Shown one piece after another: positions 59,204 to 64,000 of a stretch of 64,000 nucleotides of DNA. The notes under the pieces are model-generated. The model was not told the origin of the DNA. It searched no databases and worked only from the letters and a program-made list of their open reading frames with translations. The position numbers were made by a program, and so were the translations under genes. Source of the DNA: Eubacteriales bacterium (GTDB taxonomy: Bacteria; Bacillota; Clostridia; Christensenellales; CAG-138); contig JAQUTY010000002.1 of NCBI GenBank assembly GCA_028694155.1, positions 96,115 through 160,114 of the forward strand, read 5' to 3'. The stretch's first letter is position 1, and each line of letters starts with the position of its first letter.

Positions 59204-61060
59204 TCAAAATCCTCTCTTTGCATATATTAGCAGCACCGCAACGTCCGCAGGGGAAACGCCCGAAATGCGTGACGCCTGCCCGATAGACCGTGGCTTGATA
59301 TTGTTGCACTTCTGTCTTGCCTCAAGCCTAAGCCCCTCCAAATTGGAGTAATCCAAATCAAGGGGCAAGGGGGTATCCTCCAACGCCTTTTGCCGTGCAA
59401 CCTGCTCACGCTGCTTTTCGATATAGCCGTCATAATGCGCACGCACCTCGACCTGCTCCTCCTCGTCCTGCTCCAAAGCAGGCAGACTTGAGAACAGCCG
59501 TTCAAGCTCGCAGTATCTCACGCTGGGTCGCTTCAATAAATCGAACAGTCTAAAGCCGTTCGAAGGCACGCTCTCGCCCAGCTCGTTTAGATAGGCTCTA
59601 ACTGCGTCCGTTGGGGAGGCGGAAGCGTCCAATGCCCTAAGCGCACGGTTGATTGCCTCCTCCTTGCGCAGAAATTTATCCATTCTCACCTGACAAATCA
59701 GCCCCAATCTCTGCGCTTTTCTTGTCAAACGCTCATCGGCATTGTCCTGACGCAACAGCAGCCTGTATTCGCAGCGTGAGGTCATCATGCGGTATGGCTC
59801 GCAAGTCCCCTTTGTTGCAAGGTCGTCCACAAGCACGCCGATGTAGGCTTCGCTTCTTGTCAAAATGAAGGGCTCCTCCTGCTTGAAGTAGAGCGCAGCG
59901 TTGACGCCTGCATAGAAGCCCTGCGCCGCCGCCTCCTCATAGCCGCTGCTGCCGTTGACCTGTCCTGCGGTGAACAGACCCTTTATGTTCTTTGTTTCAA
60001 AATTCAGCCCCAGACAGGTTGGCTCAAGGCAGTCATACTCGATGGCATAGCCCAAGCGCATCACCTGACAATGCTCCAAGCCACGCATGGAGTGAAGCAT
60101 GGCAAGCTGCACATCGGCAGGCAGGCTCGTGCTCATGCCCTGAACGTACATCTCCTCGGTTGAAAGCCCCTCCGGCTCAATGAATATCTGATGCCTGTCC
60201 TTATCACTAAAGCGCACGACCTTGTCCTCGATGGACGGACAGTAGCGTGTTCCGGTGGCGTGAATTTTTCCGCTGTACATGGGCGAACGGTGAAGATTAT
60301 CAAGGATAATCCGATGTGTGTTTTCGTTGGTGTAGGTAAGGTAACAGGGCTGCTGCTCCAAGTTTAGGCGTCCGTTTAGGAAGGAGAAAGCAGGCGTTGG
60401 AACATCGCCCAGTTGTATTTCCATCAAATCAAGGTCGAGACTGCCACGCCTAACTCTGGCAGGAGTGCCGGTTTTGAAGCGTTGCAGGGGCAGCCCCAAA
60501 TTTACAAGAGAATCGGAAAGAAAGCTCGCGTTCATCAGACCGCAAGGTCCACTCTGCTTTGAATAATCTCCAATCAAAATTCTGCTTTTTAGATATACGC
60601 CGCTTGCCATGACGACGGCTTTACAGCAATAGACGAACCCCTCGTCCGTCCTCACGCCTGTTACGGCGCAATTCTTCTCCAGTATCTCAACGACCTCGCC
60701 CTGAACGATGGTCAAATTCTCTTGCTTTTCGAGCGTGGATTTAATTCGCTCGTGGTAACGCCGCTTGTCCATCTGGGCACGAAGCGAGTGTACCGCAGGG
60801 CCCTTGCCTGTGTTGAGCATTCGCATTTGAATGAGCGTGTCGTCCGCCGCAAGACCCATTTCGCCGCCCATTGCATCTATCTCACGAACGAGATGACCCT
60901 TGCCTGTTCCGCCTATTGCCGGATTGCAGGGCATCATTCCGATACTGTCAAGGTTCAGCGTCAAAAGCAGAGTGTTAAGCCCCATTCTTGCGCCCGCAAG
61001 AGCTGCTTCTACGCCGGCGTGTCCGCCTCCTATGACAACTATGTCAAAATCTACACTCAT
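59204..61060 (-). CDS. mnmG: tRNA uridine-5-carboxymethylaminomethyl enzyme MnmG
   Basis: A 618-residue FAD enzyme that with MnmE modifies wobble U34. The FAD loop VIGGGHAGVEAALAGARMG near residue 10, CNPAIGGTGKGHLVREIDA near 47 and GQVNGSSGYEEAAAQG near 368 are diagnostic. It overlaps the radA stop (TAATG). mnmE is not in the window. Confidence 0.97.
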   Translation of the reverse strand: MSVDFDIVVIGGGHAGVEAALAGARMGLNTLLLTLNLDSIGMMPCNPAIGGTGKGHLVREIDAMGGEMGLAADDTLIQMRMLNTGKGPAVHSLRAQMDKRRYHERIKSTLEKQENLTIVQGEVVEILEKNCAVTGVRTDEGFVYCCKAVVMASGVYLKSRILIGDYSKQSGPCGLMNASFLSDSLVNLGLPLQRFKTGTPARVRRGSLDLDLMEIQLGDVPTPAFSFLNGRLNLEQQPCYLTYTNENTHRIILDNLHRSPMYSGKIHATGTRYCPSIEDKVVRFSDKDRHQIFIEPEGLSTEEMYVQGMSTSLPADVQLAMLHSMRGLEHCQVMRLGYAIEYDCLEPTCLGLNFETKNIKGLFTAGQVNGSSGYEEAAAQGFYAGVNAALYFKQEEPFILTRSEAYIGVLVDDLATKGTCEPYRMMTSRCEYRLLLRQDNADERLTRKAQRLGLICQVRMDKFLRKEEAINRALRALDASASPTDAVRAYLNELGESVPSNGFRLFDLLKRPSVRYCELERLFSSLPALEQDEEEQVEVRAHYDGYIEKQREQVARQKALEDTPLPLDLDYSNLEGLRLEARQKCNNIKPRSIGQASRISGVSPADVAVLLIYAKRGF

Positions 61061-62406
61061 TATTTCTTTGCGCCCTCGCCCTTTACAAGATAGCGAACGG
61101 CGTCCCCGATGTTTTCCACATGAAGCAGCGTTGCATCATCGCATTTTACCTTAGTGTTCTTGGGGACGAGGATATTGGTATAGCCCTGTCTGGCGCACTC
61201 TTTAACTCTTGCGTCCATGCGTGCAACCGAGCGAAGCTCGCCTGTCAGCCCCACCTCCCCTATTGCCGTTGTGCCCTTGGGCAGCGGCGTATCGAGCAGG
61301 GCGGACGCCACCGCAAGCGAAACGGCAAGGTCTGCACCCCTGTCCACCAGCTTTAGACTGCCAACAACGTTGCAATACACGTCCTTGTCAGAAACCTTCA
61401 AAAGAGCCTTCTTTTCAAGCACCGCCAACAGAAGGTTGAGCCTCCCAATGTCTGTGCCTATGGCGGTGCGTCTTGGAGAACCGAAGGCGGTTGGAACCAA
61501 TAGTGCCTGCGTTTCGGCAAGCAGCGGTCTTGTTCCCTCCATCATGCAGGTAACGGCGCAGCCGGTCGTGCTTTGACCTGAAAGAAACAGGCGTGACGGG
61601 TCGGTGACCTCGTGCATACCATCATCGCACATCTCAAACACGCCCAGCTCGTTTGTCGAACCGAAACGGTTTTTGACCGAGCGCAGAAGCCGCAGCCCCT
61701 CCTGCCTGTCGCCCTCAAAATACAAAACCGTGTCAACTATGTGCTCCATCACACGAGGGCCTGCAAGCGTTCCGTCCTTTGTGACATGCCCCACGATGAG
61801 CACTATCGTACCCGTTTCCTTGGCAAACTGCGTCAAAAGGGCAGTTGCGGTTCGCACCTGCGTGATGCTGCCTGCGGCGGAAGCAACGCTGTCCGACACC
61901 ATAGTTTGAATCGAGTCCACGATTAAAAAGCGGCACTTTGTCTCTCTGGCTTGCAGCAAAAGACGCTCAAGCGAGGTGTCGCAATAAATAAGAAGCTCGC
62001 TGTCGATGTTTAGGCGTGAGGCACGCAGCTTAATCTGCGACTTGCTCTCCTCACCCGAAACGTACAGCACCTGACCGTGCGCAGTGAGCTTGTTGGCAGC
62101 CTGCAAGAGCAGAGTTGACTTGCCAATGCCCGGGTCGCCGCCCAAAAGCACGACCATGCCACCCACAAGTCCGCCGCCAAGCACACGGTCAAGCTCGCCA
62201 ATGCCCGTGAGTATGCGCTTATCCTCGGATATGCTGACCTTGTTGAGCTTTGTTGGCTTTTCCTGTGAGGGAGGAATATCCACCTTGATGCGCTCCTCCT
62301 CAACAAGCGTGTTCCAACTGCCGCATTGGGGACACCTGCCCATCCATTTAGCGGTTTCGTAGCCACATTCGCCGCAGACAAACAAACTCTTATCCTTCAT
62401 CGTCAA
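61060..62406 (-). CDS. radA: DNA repair protein RadA
   Basis: A 448-residue RecA-like branch-migration helicase. Zinc finger CGECGYETAKWMGRCPQC near residue 11, Walker A GGDPGIGKSTLLLQ near 94, the RadA motif VKNRFGSTNELG near 250 and a Lon-like C-terminal domain are all present. It leads the radA-mnmG-rsmG unit and overlaps the preceding gene end by 17 bp. Confidence 0.96.
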   Translation of the reverse strand: MTMKDKSLFVCGECGYETAKWMGRCPQCGSWNTLVEEERIKVDIPPSQEKPTKLNKVSISEDKRILTGIGELDRVLGGGLVGGMVVLLGGDPGIGKSTLLLQAANKLTAHGQVLYVSGEESKSQIKLRASRLNIDSELLIYCDTSLERLLLQARETKCRFLIVDSIQTMVSDSVASAAGSITQVRTATALLTQFAKETGTIVLIVGHVTKDGTLAGPRVMEHIVDTVLYFEGDRQEGLRLLRSVKNRFGSTNELGVFEMCDDGMHEVTDPSRLFLSGQSTTGCAVTCMMEGTRPLLAETQALLVPTAFGSPRRTAIGTDIGRLNLLLAVLEKKALLKVSDKDVYCNVVGSLKLVDRGADLAVSLAVASALLDTPLPKGTTAIGEVGLTGELRSVARMDARVKECARQGYTNILVPKNTKVKCDDATLLHVENIGDAVRYLVKGEGAKK

Positions 62407-63589
62407 ACTCCGTTACATGCATATATTCCAAAATGTCCTTGTCTTTCCACGTCGTATCCATCCAAATTACAAAGTCTCCGCCTGCGCCCAGCATGAGCGA
62501 GGTTTCGTTGCTTCGGGTGATTTTGAAGGTAACGCCGTCCTCAAAGAAGTACACATAGGTCTTGTCGTTTTTGCAATAGCTTACAAAGCCATCTCCCAAG
62601 GAAAAATCAATCACGCCCTCCGACACCAGCACAGGGGTTGGCTCATCTGCGGTAAAGAAGTACAAATCGCTGTCATAGCCGTGATTGCCCGTGATAAAGG
62701 CGACCTGCTTGCCGTTGTATTTGGGGTCATGCACATATAAGCCTGTGTTAAAGGCGGTCGTTTGCGAGCTTTCAATATCGAGACATTCAAGAATGCCGCC
62801 ATCATCGACATACCACAAAAGCCCCTCATACAGACACGGCTCAGACAGACCGAATGAGCTGTTATTATAGATTGCAATGGTGGCGGATTCGCCTGTTGAT
62901 ACATCGCAGACAAAGAGCTTGTCACGGGTCGAGCCTGTGCGCTCAATCCACGCTGCATACTTGCCCCAAAGCGTCAGCTTGGGAATGCCAACGTGTACGG
63001 TTTTAAGAACAATGCTCTGTTCCGTAGCCCGATTAAAGGACATGATGCGTCCGCCGCCTGAGCCGTTGGCGTCAACGTAGACAACATAGTTTTCATTCAC
63101 GCAGGGAAAGCGCAGGCTCTTGTATTGCTGAGGCAGGGTGAGATAGGTATTCTGCTGAGTTTTTGTATCGTGAAGCACGACACGCACAAAGGCGGCGGTG
63201 CCATCGGTGGTGTAGTTGCCTGCAACGCACACGATGTAGGGTGCGCAATAGCTTATATCGGACAGGTATTGATAGGATTCCACCAGCATCTCTGTTTGAA
63301 CCTTTTCAAGATCTGCGCCATAGAGAGCATGACTTTGGGCGGGGTCGGGGGTTGCATAGGGGGTTGCCGTGGGAGCGTGGGTCGCTTCAGGCTCCGAACC
63401 TGTAAGGCACGACCAATCAGGCTCGCAGCCCAGCGTGAGATTCATCAGCTTGGGACCCCAAAGCACGAGTGCAAAAATAAAAGCGGCGAACAGAAGCGTA
63501 CAAAAAAGAACGGTCAGCAGCGGGCCAAACCGCGTTTTTTTAATCGAGTGACGTCTATCCGTGGACTTGTACTTTTTATCAGACTTCAT
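62390..63589 (-). CDS. Membrane-anchored TolB/DUF5050-like beta-propeller protein
   Basis: A 399-residue protein with an N-terminal membrane anchor (about 24-46), a Pro/Thr-rich linker (68-85) and a repeated beta pattern suggestive of a propeller (YIVCVAGNY, NYVVYVDANG, KYAAWIERTG, LLWYVDDGG, QVAFITGNHG, DFVIWMDTTW), about six blades. It is likely exported and membrane-bound. No catalytic motif is evident. Its end overlaps radA. Confidence 0.68.
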   Translation of the reverse strand: MKSDKKYKSTDRRHSIKKTRFGPLLTVLFCTLLFAAFIFALVLWGPKLMNLTLGCEPDWSCLTGSEPEATHAPTATPYATPDPAQSHALYGADLEKVQTEMLVESYQYLSDISYCAPYIVCVAGNYTTDGTAAFVRVVLHDTKTQQNTYLTLPQQYKSLRFPCVNENYVVYVDANGSGGGRIMSFNRATEQSIVLKTVHVGIPKLTLWGKYAAWIERTGSTRDKLFVCDVSTGESATIAIYNNSSFGLSEPCLYEGLLWYVDDGGILECLDIESSQTTAFNTGLYVHDPKYNGKQVAFITGNHGYDSDLYFFTADEPTPVLVSEGVIDFSLGDGFVSYCKNDKTYVYFFEDGVTFKITRSNETSLMLGAGGDFVIWMDTTWKDKDILEYMHVTEFDDEG

Positions 63590-63633
63590 TGTGTCATTGT
63601 ATCATAATTTTGAGGGCATCGCAACGATAAAGG

Positions 63634-64000
63634 CTAATTGACGCTGCGCTTCTTCCAAGGAATGCAATAGATAATCGCCACAAGAATGATGAACAGTCCC
63701 AATGCGCCGAAAAAGTCAATAATGGAATGTTGCTTGACAAACATGGTGGACATACATATGCCAACCGCAACAATTATGTTTGCAGGATACAGCCAATAGC
63801 GGTGCTTGCTCCTTTTAACCGCAGGCGAACGCAAAAAGCCCCAACAGAGAGTGATTGCAACAAAGCAATGCTCGCTTGGAAAAGCATTTCGCAATTCGTC
63901 CGTGTCATAGATGATGCCGACAAGCCATGTAAACACATTCGACCTGTCGCCCAAATCGCCCCTGAAGCCCTCTGGTATTTGGGTGGGGAAAACAATAAAT
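63634..64000 (-). CDS. PAP2 family phosphatase (N-terminus beyond window)
   Basis: A membrane phosphatase cut by the right edge. The frame stays open to base 64000 and the visible part begins FIVFPTQIPEGF. NAFPSEHC is the P-S-x-H motif and KQHSIIDFFGA is the last phosphatase motif with catalytic His. Three hydrophobic segments follow. Family members act on lipid phosphates such as phosphatidic acid or undecaprenyl pyrophosphate. A TTG at 63954 is not the real start. Confidence 0.85.
   Translation of the reverse strand, partial: FIVFPTQIPEGFRGDLGDRSNVFTWLVGIIYDTDELRNAFPSEHCFVAITLCWGFLRSPAVKRSKHRYWLYPANIIVAVGICMSTMFVKQHSIIDFFGALGLFIILVAIIYCIPWKKRSVN

Overview
This window is a bacterial chromosome segment around the replication origin, with a siphovirus-type prophage filling the left third. 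The host looks like a spore-forming, single-membrane Firmicute of the class Clostridia: it has spo0A, lgt, DUF951, a YcgQ-type lipoprotein domain, clostridial-style MtaB/RsmE/PrmA clustering, and a secreted protein with cohesin-like and dockerin modules. No species can be named from sequence alone.

Region 1 (1-22,480, prophage, left end outside the window). The late genes run left to right in HK97-type order: two small proteins, large terminase, an unusual extra protein, portal, ClpP-type protease, major capsid, four head-tail connector/completion proteins, major tail protein, tail chaperone G with a -1 frameshift to GT, tape measure, distal tail protein, tail-associated protein, tail fibre, holin, NlpC/P60 endolysin, a small excisionase-like protein and a tyrosine integrase. 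Two cargo cassettes interrupt the tail operon. Cassette 1 (9217-11171) holds a class II Fic protein and a NapH-like membrane ferredoxin; cassette 2 (16109-16876) holds a CatA-like acetyltransferase. Each has its own sigma-A-like promoter and its own hairpin-plus-T terminator, the layout of phage morons (lysogenic-conversion genes). The integrase lies next to a complete tRNA-Arg(CCT). A 43-bp piece of that tRNA is repeated 200 bp further on, and candidate integrase arm repeats lie on both sides of the complete copy.

Region 2 (22,700-28,400). A leftward set murC, hinT, mtaB, rsmE, prmA is followed by a rightward lgt that carries a parS site near its 3' end.

Region 3 (28,300-32,800, origin). 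Leftward parB, parA, dnaN and dnaA. The dnaA-dnaN gap carries DnaA boxes, a run of five TAG DnaA-trios and an AT-rich stretch, and is the likely oriC. Two identical (opposite-orientation) near-consensus parS sites flank parAB. recF, gyrB, rpmH and rnpA are not in their common places.

Region 4 (32,800-43,000). Alpha/beta hydrolase, DUF951 and two type I signal peptidases, the second lacking both catalytic residues; then a membrane-flavodoxin fusion, a GyrI-like protein, a phosphodiester glycosidase, spo0A, a DnaA-box cluster, and a zinc uptake operon flanked by a His/Cys-rich small membrane protein and an OB-fold-like lipoprotein.

Region 5 (43,000-64,000). SGNH hydrolase, an HTH-membrane regulator, glpK, a malate/lactate-type dehydrogenase, an ABC-2 exporter, a two-component system, two GNAT proteins, the cohesin/repeat/dockerin protein, thioredoxin, a Crp/Fnr regulator divergent from a four-domain CoA-disulfide reductase-rhodanese-TusA-DsrE fusion, then rsmG, mnmG, radA, a membrane-anchored propeller-like protein and a truncated PAP2 phosphatase at the right edge.
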